From Rivularia sp. MS3 (lineage in GTDB: Bacteria > Cyanobacteriota > Cyanobacteriia > Cyanobacteriales > Nostocaceae), in assembly GCA_019192545.1 (NCBI GenBank), contig JAHCMI010000036.1, positions 21,260 to 85,259 on the forward strand: DNA of 64,000 nucleotides. The letters are read 5' to 3'. Positions 52,627-62,246 of this stretch are shown in pieces (within the stretch, counting starts at the first letter, position 1; every line of letters begins with the position of its first letter). The position numbers and the translations under genes were made by a program. Under the pieces are notes generated by a model. The model had not been told where the DNA came from. It searched no databases and saw nothing but the letters and a program-made list of their open reading frames with translations.

Positions 52627-53006
52627 ATTTATGAATGAATGGGGCGAAAAGGATTATGAGCAAGATTTTTGTAAGGTGCGGTTAACACCCGAAGGGTGAG
52701 GCTTACGAAGGTGACTAGAAGTTCATCTCCCCGTTAAATTATCTCCGTACCACAAGAGTTTTATAATATAATGCTGTATTTTCATCTATTTTACTTATGG
52801 AAATGCAACTAAGCCCAGTCATGTAAGCCAGTACTCTAGTAATGATTGATTCACAATGTAATAATTAATCGACCGCAATCGACCGCAGAAAACTTATCAT
52901 ATGTTTGGGCATGATAATCAGATGCGATACAATATTATGAATAAGTGTTAAGTAAAGTATAGAAACAGTCTGCTGTAGTAAACAAACGAAAAGAAGCGTA
53001 CTAACC
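52627..53006. other. Divergent spacer upstream of clpS
   Basis: Includes a small CACCCGAAGGGTG-type hairpin (about 52687-52699), also seen inverted at 4708-4720. No further gene was found. The clpS promoter should lie in the last 100 bases. Confidence 0.4.
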
Positions 53007-53288
53007 GTGTCAGTCGAAACTATAGAGAAGCGTTCAACAACCCGTAAGCACGCGCCTCGGTACCGTGTTTTGCTCCATAATGATGACTACAACGCTATGG
53101 AGTATGTGGTGCAGACACTAATCACCACAGTGCCGAGTCTCAGCCAACCCCAGGCTGTAAGCATCATGATGGAAGCTCATACAAATGGCTTTGCTTTGGT
53201 TATTACTTGCGCTCAGGAACATGCCGAATTTTATAGCGAAACCCTCAAAAATCATGGGTTAAGCAGCACTATAGAACCGGAAGACTAA
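53007..53288 (+). CDS. clpS: ClpS, adaptor for the Clp protease
   Basis: 93 residues from a GTG start. The core RYRVLLHNDDYNAMEYVVQTL (19-39) contains the L-H-N-D-x-Y/x motif that binds N-degrons, then AVSIMMEAHTNGFALVITCAQEHAEFYSETLKNHGL (50-85), the family signature. ClpS binds the N-domain of the Clp ATPase (ClpC in cyanobacteria) and hands over substrates with destabilising N-terminal residues. The N-terminal 18 residues are a flexible arm. The CPBP-type protease gene follows on the same strand after 123 bases. Confidence 0.95.
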   Translation: MSVETIEKRSTTRKHAPRYRVLLHNDDYNAMEYVVQTLITTVPSLSQPQAVSIMMEAHTNGFALVITCAQEHAEFYSETLKNHGLSSTIEPED

Positions 53289-53411
53289 AATTGTCTAAAA
53301 AAGAAACTGCAAACACCAAGTTGCCGTCGGTTTGACAAGCGTGGTAGAGCAACACCAGATAATATAAATCTGTTGCTGTTACCTGATATTGACTAATACA
53401 AACGACTTGGT

Positions 53412-54248
53412 ATGAAAATTAACTTATTTAGTTTATCTGTGCGCCCTGCCCCTATAAGGTTGGGCTGCTTTATTTTGAGCTTATTATTGCCGTGGTTGCC
53501 TTATGCCGCAGCAGTTTATATTTCAGTCAAAGACGAAAATACTCGGACTATTTTAACGATGGGTATTTTAGCAATCGAGTTTTTATTTTTACTTCCTTGG
53601 TGGAGTAAATACATCCATCAGCAACCCCAAGCATTTCGTCACTATGGTTTAGAGTTTACCCGAAAAAATGGTGTGGAGTTGTTGCGTGGTGTGGCAATTG
53701 GGCTGATTAGTGTTTTAGCATTATTCGTTGTACAAGGAATCTTCGGTTGGTTAGTTTGGCAGCCACCTAGTTTTTCAATGCTGCAATTAGTTTTGGAAGG
53801 ATTGTTAACAGGTTTGGGTGTGGCTTTTGCAGAAGAATTGTTTTTTCGGGGGTTCATATATGATGAATTGCAGCGAGATTACAATTTTAGGGTGGTGGTA
53901 CCAGCAACTGCGATTATTTTTGCCGTGCTGCACTTTATCAAACCATTGCCGGTAATCATAAGTACATCGCCACAATTTTTAGGATTATTATTATTAGGCT
54001 TAACCTGCGTTTGGGCTAAAGGCAGTTGCCGGGAACGTTTGGGCTTACCCATTGGACTTCATGGAGGCTTGGTTTGGGGTAACTACATAATTGAAGTAGG
54101 AAAATTAATTAACTATTCTGGTACTGTTCCTCAATGGGTTACTGGTGTAGATAATAATCCCTTGGCTGGGGTAATGGGCTTGTTGAGTTTAACTTTATTA
54201 GCTTTGTGGATGCGTCGAAAACAGTTAACACTCAGCAGTAAGCAGTGA
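53412..54248 (+). CDS. CPBP-family intramembrane metalloprotease
   Basis: 278 residues with about seven hydrophobic segments. The CPBP (Abi/Rce1-like) motif is clear: E141-E142-x3-R146 in AFAEELFFRGFIYDEL, H174 in AVLHFIKPLP, and a third motif around LHGGLVWGNY (about 216-225). The glutamates and histidine are the metal or catalytic residues of the family. Substrates in cyanobacteria are unknown. It lies directly downstream of clpS; the spacer contains a weak hairpin (AGCAAC/GTTGCT, about 53348-53377). The next plus-strand feature is an STRR. Confidence 0.9.
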   Translation: MKINLFSLSVRPAPIRLGCFILSLLLPWLPYAAAVYISVKDENTRTILTMGILAIEFLFLLPWWSKYIHQQPQAFRHYGLEFTRKNGVELLRGVAIGLISVLALFVVQGIFGWLVWQPPSFSMLQLVLEGLLTGLGVAFAEELFFRGFIYDELQRDYNFRVVVPATAIIFAVLHFIKPLPVIISTSPQFLGLLLLGLTCVWAKGSCRERLGLPIGLHGGLVWGNYIIEVGKLINYSGTVPQWVTGVDNNPLAGVMGLLSLTLLALWMRRKQLTLSSKQ

Positions 54249-54265
54249 GCAGCGAGCAGCGTTCA
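54238..54265. repeat. STRR units overlapping a gene end
   Basis: CAGCAGTAAGCAGTGAGCAG and following units begin inside the last codons of the CPBP protease gene (its Ser-Ser-Lys-Gln end) and provide its TGA stop. It is the same class as at 4391-4473. Confidence 0.7.
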
Positions 54266-54361
54266 TTATACAAACAAAAATATTGAAGTTATTGTAGTGC
54301 CGAACGAATAGCCCGCTTCTTATATACCAATCAAATACGCAACAGCTTATTTAGCTAAGTT

Positions 54362-55516
54362 TTATTCGTTCAAAGGTAAGCTAATATAACCCCATTTATC
54401 GCCAACTTTCACCCATGCTTTTCCAACTTTTGGATAACCTCGATTTGTTGGATATGACAATACATCTCCGGCATGATCGAATTGTGGGGGGATGACAATT
54501 TCACCGCTTTTGTTGATATAGCCCCATTTATTGTTAATGTTTACCTTTGCTAAACCTTGGGAAAATTTACCAACATCTTCAAATTGCGGCTCAATAACAA
54601 GTTTACCCTTCTTGTTGATATAGCCGTATTTACCATCTATCCATACTGATGCCAGCCCGTTGGAAAAATTACTGGCTTCAAAATAAGATGGCTCGATCTG
54701 AAATTTCCCTTTGGTATTTATATATCCCCATTTGCTATCTTTGCTTGCTAATGCCAACCCTTCGGAAAATTTCCATACTCGTTCAAATTTTGGTGCGATC
54801 GCTAATTTTCCGTGATGATTTATGTAACCCCACTTATCCCCAATTTTGACTGGTGCCATATCTTCATTAAAAGCAGCAGCATTGTTAAATTGAGGCTTAA
54901 TAACTAAATTTCCACTTTTATTGATATAGCCCCATTTTTCACCTACTTTTACAGGAGCTAATACTACTTTGTTTGCAACTTTGCTTTGCTTGTCTACTGT
55001 AAAAGACATCGCATTGTCAAATTGCGGTTTAATAACAAACTCACCGGCTTTATTAATGTAACCCCATTTGTCACCCGACTTTACAAGTGCCAATCCCTGA
55101 GTAAATTCCCGAGCCGTATCAAAGTTTAAGTTAATAGCTAACTGACCTTTTTTATTTATATATCCCCATTTACCCCTGATATTTATCCATGCTAAGCCTT
55201 CAGAAAATTCTCCAGCACCATCGAAAATGGGTGGAATAACTAGTTTTCCAGCATTATTAACATATCCTTTACGGTAGCCAATATATACCGAAGCCAATCC
55301 TTCAGAAAATTCGTTTACCGATGTAAATTTTGGCTGAATGACAAAAGTATATTGGGAATTTTTACTACTTTTTAAACGTTTGCTTATGAAGGTGTTATCT
55401 AGAGAAAAGCCTGGTGTAGGGGATATCAACCAGGGAAGAGTTACGAAGAATACAGCAGAAATAGCTGCTAATCGCTTACAAGTTACTGATAAAGCTACCT
55501 TGGGTGATACAACCAT
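54362..55516 (-). CDS. Exported WG-repeat protein
   Basis: 384 residues. A signal sequence (LAAISAVFFVTLPWLISPTPGFS, about 16-38) is followed by about eight WG-type repeats of 40-45 residues, each with the pattern FSEGLAxVxxGxKWGYINKxGxLVIxPxFDxAxxF. The first copy reads RKGYVNNAG and the last WGYISLPL. WG/KWG repeats are thought to be beta-rich interaction modules, and no enzymatic activity is known. Location in the periplasm or at the cell surface is inferred from the signal. No neighbour on the same strand is close. Confidence 0.88.
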   Translation of the reverse strand: MVVSPKVALSVTCKRLAAISAVFFVTLPWLISPTPGFSLDNTFISKRLKSSKNSQYTFVIQPKFTSVNEFSEGLASVYIGYRKGYVNNAGKLVIPPIFDGAGEFSEGLAWINIRGKWGYINKKGQLAINLNFDTAREFTQGLALVKSGDKWGYINKAGEFVIKPQFDNAMSFTVDKQSKVANKVVLAPVKVGEKWGYINKSGNLVIKPQFNNAAAFNEDMAPVKIGDKWGYINHHGKLAIAPKFERVWKFSEGLALASKDSKWGYINTKGKFQIEPSYFEASNFSNGLASVWIDGKYGYINKKGKLVIEPQFEDVGKFSQGLAKVNINNKWGYINKSGEIVIPPQFDHAGDVLSYPTNRGYPKVGKAWVKVGDKWGYISLPLNE

Positions 55517-56065
55517 ATAATTGTGACAATTTTTATAAATTTTAATACTAGTACTGACCAGTTAGACGCAGGTTAATAAATTTTTATACTTTCAAATAAA
55601 ATTCTTTAACCTAGTTTGATAACGTCTGAAGTGGTTTAAATGTTCCTTTATTAGTTACCAGCATTTATTCTGAGAATAGATTGTATTCGCAGTTAGTTTT
55701 TAGTTAGTTTTTAGTTAGTTTTTAGTTAGTTTTATTTGATTTGCCTGTAGCGATTGTCAGTTTGTTTAAATCGATTATTGACTGTATATCGCGGTTTCAC
55801 TTGCATACAACACGATTTAAACCTTACCCTTTCTGCCAAACAGCCCTTCGCGATATTTTGTAAAAGGGATTACGAAAAATATTTACTTCGTATCCTAATA
55901 TACTAATAGAATAAATTTTAGCGTTGCTGATTTGATGTATGTAATTAATTTTTTAGATATGCGAAACTATTGTAGAGATGTGAGATTATAACCTGCTGTT
56001 ATGCTTACTTCACATGTTTCTAAATTCAAATTTATACACAGAATCAGCAACACTCAATTTTGAAT
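55517..56065. other. Spacer with an 11-base tandem repeat
   Basis: From about 55687 to 55733 the unit TTAGTTAGTTT is repeated four times, another STRR-type array. The remaining sequence is AT-rich and shows no credible gene or terminator. Confidence 0.6.
55687..55733. repeat. (TTAGTTAGTTT)n array
   Basis: Four copies of an 11-base unit, TTAGTTAGTTT, in the spacer upstream of the WG-repeat gene. Confidence 0.8.
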
Positions 56066-56707
56066 TTATTTAGGCAACTTTTGGGCTATTGTTCCTACCA
56101 AACAAGCCCTATTAAAATCAACGCCGTTGATATTAGCACCTTCTAATTCCGCACATAATAAATTTGCGCCTGCTAAATTAGCACCAGAAAGATTAGCCTT
56201 GCGTAAATCAGCTTCTTCTAAATTAGCTTCGCTTAATAATGCACCCTGTAAATCTGCACGACTTAAGTCTGCACCTTTGAGGTTTGCACCAGTAAGATTT
56301 GCGCCGCGTAAATCAGCACTGCGTAAATCTACACCTTGCAAGTCAACATTAATTAAATTACTACCGCTTAAAAAAGCACCAGCAAAAGAGACTTCGTTGA
56401 TTACAGCGCCCATTAAGTTCGCACCGCGTAAATTACTACCTCGTACATCTGCTCCAGTTAAATCTGCTTGCATCAAGTTAGCTCCCATTAAGTTAGCTCG
56501 CAAGTCAGTTTCTTTAAGATTTGCGCCCATCAAATTCGCTCCTTCTAAATGGGCACCTTCAAATTTGGAGCCAGCAAAATTCGTACCTACAAGATTTGCA
56601 CCAGCCAGATTAGCTCGACTTAAGTCAGTCTGAGATAAATTTTCATCTTCTAAATTCACTCCAGCTAACTGCTTTAATTCACCTGATTTAATAGCTTCAA
56701 TACTCAT
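56066..56707 (-). CDS. Pentapeptide-repeat protein
   Basis: 213 residues, of which about 20-205 are pentapeptide repeats A(D/N)LxX without a break (DLSRANLAGANLVGTNFAGS, then ADLRGANLTGANLKGADLSR). A single four-residue slip occurs near residue 68 (KETDLRANLMGAN), where one repeat is short. Such proteins fold into a right-handed quadrilateral beta-helix. There is no signal peptide or membrane segment. Function is not predictable; the family is very expanded in cyanobacteria. Confidence 0.93.
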   Translation of the reverse strand: MSIEAIKSGELKQLAGVNLEDENLSQTDLSRANLAGANLVGTNFAGSKFEGAHLEGANLMGANLKETDLRANLMGANLMQADLTGADVRGSNLRGANLMGAVINEVSFAGAFLSGSNLINVDLQGVDLRSADLRGANLTGANLKGADLSRADLQGALLSEANLEEADLRKANLSGANLAGANLLCAELEGANINGVDFNRACLVGTIAQKLPK

Positions 56708-56847
56708 GTATATATTTATTGATACTAAATTTATCTAAACAAAGTTTTATTTAAATGAAAATCATCGGACGCAAAGAGCTAGACTAATGCTTCTCCTTAC
56801 GTCCGCACTTAAATGTATTATCCATTTAAATTGCAAGCAAAACTGAA

Positions 56848-58242
56848 TTATTTAAGGTAACTTTTCATTACACTTGGCTCGCTAATTTCTCCTTGCTTGC
56901 TATCGACTAACCACACTCCAGCGCTTAACTTGGGTGAAATTACTGGTAGTTCTAACCCTTGATGAAAACCCATAACTAATAAAGTCAAAGTTTCTATTAG
57001 TTTAGGATCGAAACGAGTTGATTGTTGTTGAGTGCATTCTTCTAAAGCTTGAGTAAATGTTTCCTCCTTACTTAATCCGGAAGACAACTTTTTATTTACT
57101 TTAGATTGAAAATCTGTCACTAAAGCTAAAATTCTCGACTCTAAAGGTATTTCGTCTCCACCTAATCCTGCTGGTTCACCAGTACCATCCCACCATTCCG
57201 ATTGATGGGTAATAATTTGCGCTACCGCTCGCAGTCTTGGCATAGTGCGTAAAACCTGCGTTCCCGGCACCAAAGGACAAGTTAAAGGACAACTAGGTGC
57301 GTCTTCTTTATACTTCGTTGATGTGACGGGAGTAAAAACGCTTTCGGCATTTTGTAACGGATGTATGCGATGTAGAAAACCCGCGAGTCGCAATCTTTTA
57401 AGTTGCCATGCAGGCAAATCTAAAAGTTGCCCCATTGTTTCTGATAATGCTACAACCTCTGTTGCTGCCATTGGATTGGTAACATCGGCAGCATCAAGCA
57501 GTTGTGCCATTCGCAAAAACGCCTGAATTTCGTTAGAAAATAAGTTTCTATCTAAAATTCTATGACGATTACCAGCAGGAACGGAAATACTAGTTTGTCC
57601 TTCCTGCAAATAGTCTACAACTCTAGAAACTACAGTCGCTAATTCTTCTGATGTGGCAACAGTTGGGTTAATTTTCTGTTCGTATTCGTGCAGCTTGTTC
57701 GCTAATTGAGGATTGTAATTTCGGATATGACTGATAGCTAATTGAGCCGTTTCTCTAACTAAATCTGGCTCAAACGTCCACAATCCATAAAATTTACGCT
57801 CTAAATCTGATTCTGGCTGCCCCGACGCACCGTAATCTTCCTCAGATAGTTCTTGACAAATCACCATAGCCGTGTATCTCGGCGATAAAATAATTAAATG
57901 CCATTCTTCGGCTACCGGGTCTTTTGGATCTATTGAAACTAAATCGACATTAGATAGTTGACTGGTAGGATGTTCGAGCCAAGCACTATCAGGGGCTGCC
58001 ATAATCGCTATTTGTTGGGAACACTTAGCAATATCTGCATAACGCTCGGCTTCCTCTAAATACCATTTACCTTGTTGAAAAGCAGTGATAACTAAAGGTT
58101 GACTATCGTCATTTAATATATGGTCTTCTAAAGCGTGGCAAAGAGCCACCAAAGTATTTTTGAAGTAAACGCCGTATCGAATCGGTCTTTTACTATCTTG
58201 ATGGGCTTTCTGTAGCCTTTGAAGTATTGAACCTTCTAACAT
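56848..58242 (-). CDS. DICT sensory domain fused to a degenerate HD-GYP-like domain
   Basis: 464 residues. Residues 20-135 resemble the DICT domain (RPIRYGVYFKNTLVALCHALED, VITAFQQGKWYLEEAERYADIA, LIILSPRYTAMVICQEL), a putative light- or signal-sensing module of cyanobacteria. After a helical linker, residues 255-435 follow HD-GYP phosphodiesterases: LRLAGFLHRIH (286-294, where the HD would be), then HQSEWWDGTGEPAGLGGDEIPLESRILALVTDF (346-378), matching HHExWDGxGYPxGLxGxxIPLxARIxxxxDxF. The HD is HR, and GYP is GEP, so c-di-GMP hydrolysis is doubtful. A Cys pair (CPLTCP, 318-323) is present. It could be a c-di-GMP or phosphate-ligand sensor. No partner gene is adjacent. Confidence 0.8.
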   Translation of the reverse strand: MLEGSILQRLQKAHQDSKRPIRYGVYFKNTLVALCHALEDHILNDDSQPLVITAFQQGKWYLEEAERYADIAKCSQQIAIMAAPDSAWLEHPTSQLSNVDLVSIDPKDPVAEEWHLIILSPRYTAMVICQELSEEDYGASGQPESDLERKFYGLWTFEPDLVRETAQLAISHIRNYNPQLANKLHEYEQKINPTVATSEELATVVSRVVDYLQEGQTSISVPAGNRHRILDRNLFSNEIQAFLRMAQLLDAADVTNPMAATEVVALSETMGQLLDLPAWQLKRLRLAGFLHRIHPLQNAESVFTPVTSTKYKEDAPSCPLTCPLVPGTQVLRTMPRLRAVAQIITHQSEWWDGTGEPAGLGGDEIPLESRILALVTDFQSKVNKKLSSGLSKEETFTQALEECTQQQSTRFDPKLIETLTLLVMGFHQGLELPVISPKLSAGVWLVDSKQGEISEPSVMKSYLK

Positions 58243-58487
58243 TTGATTTTATTATAAGTAATCTCGAATGAATTGCGAGCAATTTTAACACCGCTACATG
58301 TATAAAGGGGTTTTATCATTAAAATTATTAATTATTCTTGAAAACTCCCGAAAATCTGTTTAAATAGCCAGTGCATTGCTTTGAATTTAAATTTCCTATA
58401 GTGCTTTGCTTGTTCAGCCTCCTTTGTTTTGTTTGCTCCCCCTTACATTACTGATGTTAGGGCGAAGAATATCGCCCTAGATGTCAT

Positions 58488-60080
58488 TTATGATACATTA
58501 ACTAGCTGTTTCGGTTTTGTTTCAATTGGTGCCGTCAGCGCTTCTTCTAAATCGGCACAGCCAAGTTTTTCTTCTAAAATTTTCATGACTTCACGTCCGA
58601 AATCATTCGGGTTTTGTCGGGTGGCTTGCAGGCAAACTTCACCAAAAAAGGAACCTAGGGGTTCGGGATTCCATAGTAATTTTCTAGCATTCCACGGAGC
58701 TAGAAGCATGGGATTGTAACTTTTATTGAGAATACCTTCTTTAAAAGCGTATTCTTCTAAGTGAGTATGGGGTTGCAATCCAATAAAGAAAATCGCAGGT
58801 TCAACTTTATCTACCCCGAAAATTCTTTCTAATTCGCGATGGTAAGCGATAGTTTGGCGGATAGTTTCGGGACGCTCGTCTATTACATTAAAGGAATAAT
58901 TAACCGAAACTAAATCGTTAAAACCGGCTGCTTTTAAATCGCGACAGTTTTGTAAAACGGTTCGTAAATTGTAACCCATCCGCATTTTGCGTACTAGTTC
59001 TTGAGAACCGCTGGTAATACCGATTTCAAAATAATTCATTCCGGTTTTTACCATTAAATCGCACAGTTTCGGAGTCAGGTTATCAGCACGAATATATGCT
59101 GCCCAATTAATATCCGTCATTCCGGAATCAACGATTTTTTCCAATAATTCCACAGCATCATCCATAAACTTTCGTGCTGGGATAAATTGAGCATCGGTAA
59201 ACCAGAATTTACGAATTCCTCTATCGTAAAGTTGTCGCATTTCTGCAACTACTTCATCCGCCGGATTAATTCGCACTTGCTTACCTTCCACCACCGTGTA
59301 AACGCAGTAGCAGCAATTATGAGGACAACCGCGTTTGGTTTGTACCCCAATATAAAAGTCTTGCTCTTGGAGATAATAGCTAAATTCCGACCAAATTGTT
59401 TCGATATAGTCGTAATTACAGGCGCTTTTCTCGATAGGAGTAGGTTGTTCGTGAATTAGGCGATCGCGCGGTTGAGTTTCTCCTACGACATAACAGCGTT
59501 CGTCCCTAAATTCTTTACCATTCAAGAGTTTTTCTAGTAAAGTTTCTCCTTCACCGACGGAAACAATAGAACCCGACGGTAAACTGCTGCTTAATTGTTC
59601 GTAATAAACGCTAACCGCACCACCACCGACAATAACGCGCACGTCTTTGTTGTATTTACGAGCGCGTTTCAATCCACGCTTAATCAACGCGGAATTACGC
59701 CAAAGTTCCGTGTAGAAGCCTTTGAGCATTTGCACGCCACCTAAAGCCCCATGCAATTTCACAAAAGGATTTTTGGCGTAAAAAATTTCAAAGGAATACT
59801 GTAAAGGATTTCCACCTCTTCCACCAACTGGAGCAAAAATATGAATATCGCGCCAAGAATAAATTAATAGCGTCGGCTGAAATTCATCAATACAGGCATC
59901 GAGAGCCGACTTATAGTCTAGAGGTGGTACCGTTCCCAAATCAAAAATCCGCTGTTCTACATTCGGGAACAGTTTGTGGACGTGATCTGCAAGGTAAACA
60001 ACACCAATCGGAAAAATGGGATTACAAGGAAGGCGAACGTAAAGAATTTTGTTTTCCATAGAGAGTGTTTCAACTTCCAT
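58488..60080 (-). CDS. Cobalamin-binding-type radical SAM protein
   Basis: 530 residues. The N-terminal 200 residues resemble a B12-binding Rossmann domain without the usual DxHxxG His (PIGVVYLADHVHKLFPNVEQRIFDLGTV near 24-51, VIVGGGAVSVYYEQL, SIVSVGEGETLLEKLLNG). The radical SAM core starts with GVQTKRGCPHNCCYC (245-259): C252-x3-C256-x2-C259 bind the 4Fe-4S cluster. Later come FWFTDAQFIPAR, YFEIGITSGSQELVRKMRMGY. The protein probably belongs to a cyanobacterial family that some databases link to photosystem II high-light acclimation, but I cannot confirm that here. The reaction is unknown. Met8 is an alternative start. Confidence 0.85.
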   Translation of the reverse strand: MEVETLSMENKILYVRLPCNPIFPIGVVYLADHVHKLFPNVEQRIFDLGTVPPLDYKSALDACIDEFQPTLLIYSWRDIHIFAPVGGRGGNPLQYSFEIFYAKNPFVKLHGALGGVQMLKGFYTELWRNSALIKRGLKRARKYNKDVRVIVGGGAVSVYYEQLSSSLPSGSIVSVGEGETLLEKLLNGKEFRDERCYVVGETQPRDRLIHEQPTPIEKSACNYDYIETIWSEFSYYLQEQDFYIGVQTKRGCPHNCCYCVYTVVEGKQVRINPADEVVAEMRQLYDRGIRKFWFTDAQFIPARKFMDDAVELLEKIVDSGMTDINWAAYIRADNLTPKLCDLMVKTGMNYFEIGITSGSQELVRKMRMGYNLRTVLQNCRDLKAAGFNDLVSVNYSFNVIDERPETIRQTIAYHRELERIFGVDKVEPAIFFIGLQPHTHLEEYAFKEGILNKSYNPMLLAPWNARKLLWNPEPLGSFFGEVCLQATRQNPNDFGREVMKILEEKLGCADLEEALTAPIETKPKQLVNVS

Positions 60081-61024
60081 CTTGCTGTTATCAAAGAAAA
60101 AAGAGATTTATATATCCGCTTTTTAATAACGTACTTAAATGAATTTTTGTCCTGTATGACAATCGTACTTGAGTTTTTGCTCAATCTTTAATAAACCAGG
60201 ATCGACCTAAAACCCAGTGCCAACAAATAAAAACCCCTGTAAGTGAGAGATATCACAATCATGTTCATATATCTTTTATGAAAATTTACTTCATATACCT
60301 TTACGATAACATCCACTTCCTTTATAAAACTCATTTGATTGGCTAATCTACCAGATAAGAGGTGGAGGATAAGGAATAAATGCCTATTCCATAGCCTGAA
60401 GCAAGACTTTTAAGGAAAATTGCAGCTTCGGTTGAAAGATAGCGTTAGCGTCGCGAAGAGCGTTCCTCAAACCAACCGAAGCTATACTTAGTTTTCTAGC
60501 TTAAGTGAACGGTATTGACCTATGAGAAGGGTAAGTGCTTTTCTCAAAGATAATTTAGGAGAATTGGAGAAATTCAAGGTTTTATTAATCACTTTCGGAT
60601 GCATTCTCTAAAACTTTAGTTAAAAAATCCCTATTTTGACTTTGGATTTTCCTAACTCATGATTATTATTAATTTTCTGCCCTTCTAATTATCAATTTTG
60701 ACCTTTTTGTGCTAATGACAAATAATTGCTTCTGAATCAATACTAAAGTAAATTCAACATTTGATAAATCGATAGTACAAAACTGATTAAAATGCATTAA
60801 ACAATTCTAGAATTTTGACAAAAATATTTTTTCGATTTGTGCATAATGTATAATTGCAAAAAAGGCATAGATTTTTATAAAAATTTCATATCTGGAACAT
60901 ATCTTAAGGTAGAAATAGCATACAAATAGCCAGTTGGTATTGAGAGTTACAGCAGGCGGGGATCGTGCAGTGCTAATTTTATAAATGTAAGATACAATTG
61001 TGGCGATAAGCTCCGGCCTCAGTT
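60081..61024. other. Long divergent spacer with a palindromic insertion
   Basis: GCTTCGGTTG (60425-60434) and CAACCGAAGC (60473-60482) are perfect 10-base inverted repeats enclosing GCGTTAGCGTCGCGAAGAGC, a small palindromic repeat of the kind common in Nostocales. The rest is AT-rich, with no credible gene. The promoter of the DUF1830 gene probably lies in the last 100 bases but was not assigned. Confidence 0.5.
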
Positions 61025-61408
61025 ATGGCTCAAATATTAGATCCCCTACCTCCTGAGCAATCAGGGAAATCTCTGTGCTGCTACGTTAATGCCACGTCCA
61101 AAATACAGGTGGCTCGCATCTCCAATATCGCTAATTGGTACTTTGAACGGGTTGTTTTTCCCGGTCAAAGATTAGTGTTTGAAGCACCCGGAGAAGCTCA
61201 ATTAGAGATTCATACCGGGATGATGGCAAGTGCAATTTTATCGGATACAATTCCGTGCGATCGCCTTGCAATTGACGAAGCAAATATAACTGAATTTAAA
61301 CTAAATTCAGATAACAGCAATGACGATTCTAGAGATGAAAATTCTCTCGTATCCTCAATTGATTCAAAAAAAGGAGATATAACAAAACCGTTAATAATCG
61401 TTGGCTAA
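61025..61408 (+). CDS. DUF1830 family protein
   Basis: 127 residues. Residues 17-70 show the DUF1830 pattern: LCCYVNATSKIQVARISNIANWYFERVVFPGQRLVFEAPGEAQLEIHT, with CxYxNxTxxIQxxRIxNIxxWxFERVVFPGxxLxFEA. The tail (about 85-127) is acidic, Ser/Asn-rich and disordered. The family is small, cyanobacterial and without known function. It is soluble and single-copy here; no operon partner is apparent, as the next gene is 236 bases away after an STRR-bearing spacer. Confidence 0.88.
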   Translation: MAQILDPLPPEQSGKSLCCYVNATSKIQVARISNIANWYFERVVFPGQRLVFEAPGEAQLEIHTGMMASAILSDTIPCDRLAIDEANITEFKLNSDNSNDDSRDENSLVSSIDSKKGDITKPLIIVG

Positions 61409-61644
61409 AGCCTCTAAAGTCTTTAAAGCCTTTATTAATTCAAAATTTTTTTCTCTATTTTTGGGTTGCTACCGTTAGCAACCCATTTTCAGTTAACAGC
61501 AAACAGCGAGCAGTCAACAGTGAACGGATATTAGCTGATAACCGATACCCGACAGGTAGATAACTGTTTACTGATAATTAATAACTGCTCACTGCTCACT
61601 GACAACTCTCCCCATATGTCCCACTTCAATCTACAATCCTAAAT

Positions 61645-62106
61645 ATGGATTTACCTTCATTTATTTGGTTGTGGAAAATCGCTGCTTGGTCGATGGGATT
61701 GTCGTTACTCGCTTATTTTTTGCTGGCGGTAACGGGTATTTGGATGTTTCGTACTAGAGCATCTGGAAATCCCAACTTTGCAGCGTTGTTACCGGGAGGT
61801 TATGGCGGACTACGCATACTCCACTATGTAATGGGTATCACTATGGTTACTTTAGTGATACTGCTACTGGCAATTGGCATTGTCGGTACTTTGGGTGAAT
61901 ATGGTTCTTTGGGACATTCGCAACATCTAGGTGCTGGATTAACCACGGTGGTATTAGTTTTAGTATCTGCTGGAAGTGCGATTTCGATTCGTACTGGTTG
62001 GGTTTGGGCTAGACGCATTCACATTAGTACAAATATTGCTTTATTTATTGTTTTTATCTGGGTTTCGCTGAGTGGTTGGAGTGTGGTGCAAAAGTATTTA
62101 CCTTAG
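61645..62106 (+). CDS. DUF4079 family membrane protein
   Basis: 153 residues with four membrane helices (about 8-35, 56-82, 92-112, 125-147). The pattern FAALLPGGYGGLRILHYVMGITMV, with a His after the loop, then LGHSQHLGAGLTTVVLVLVS and RRIHISTNIALF, fits the DUF4079 family. Conserved His residues in three helices suggest a possible haem or metal site, as in cytochrome b561-like bundles, but this is inference. The next gene, also a membrane protein, lies 140 bases on. Confidence 0.82.
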   Translation: MDLPSFIWLWKIAAWSMGLSLLAYFLLAVTGIWMFRTRASGNPNFAALLPGGYGGLRILHYVMGITMVTLVILLLAIGIVGTLGEYGSLGHSQHLGAGLTTVVLVLVSAGSAISIRTGWVWARRIHISTNIALFIVFIWVSLSGWSVVQKYLP

Positions 62107-62152
62107 TCAGCGAACAGTGAACAGCGAACAGCGAACAGCGAACAGCAAGCAG
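62107..62152. repeat. STRR array (CAGCGAA)n
   Basis: Five or six copies of CAGCGAACAGCGAA-type units begin two bases after the stop codon of the DUF4079 gene. It belongs to the same class as 4391-4473. Confidence 0.85.
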
Positions 62153-62246
62153 TTATTTAATTAATATACGTAGCAAGAGCAAGAAAAGTATTTGTTTGCG
62201 TTGGTTATGATATGCCCAATTTGTAACTGATAATTGTTAATTAATT

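Noticed and set aside
56127..56633. Long 168-residue plus-strand frame opposite the pentapeptide protein
   Set aside because: A mirror of the regular pentapeptide codon pattern; such antisense frames arise automatically from these repeats.
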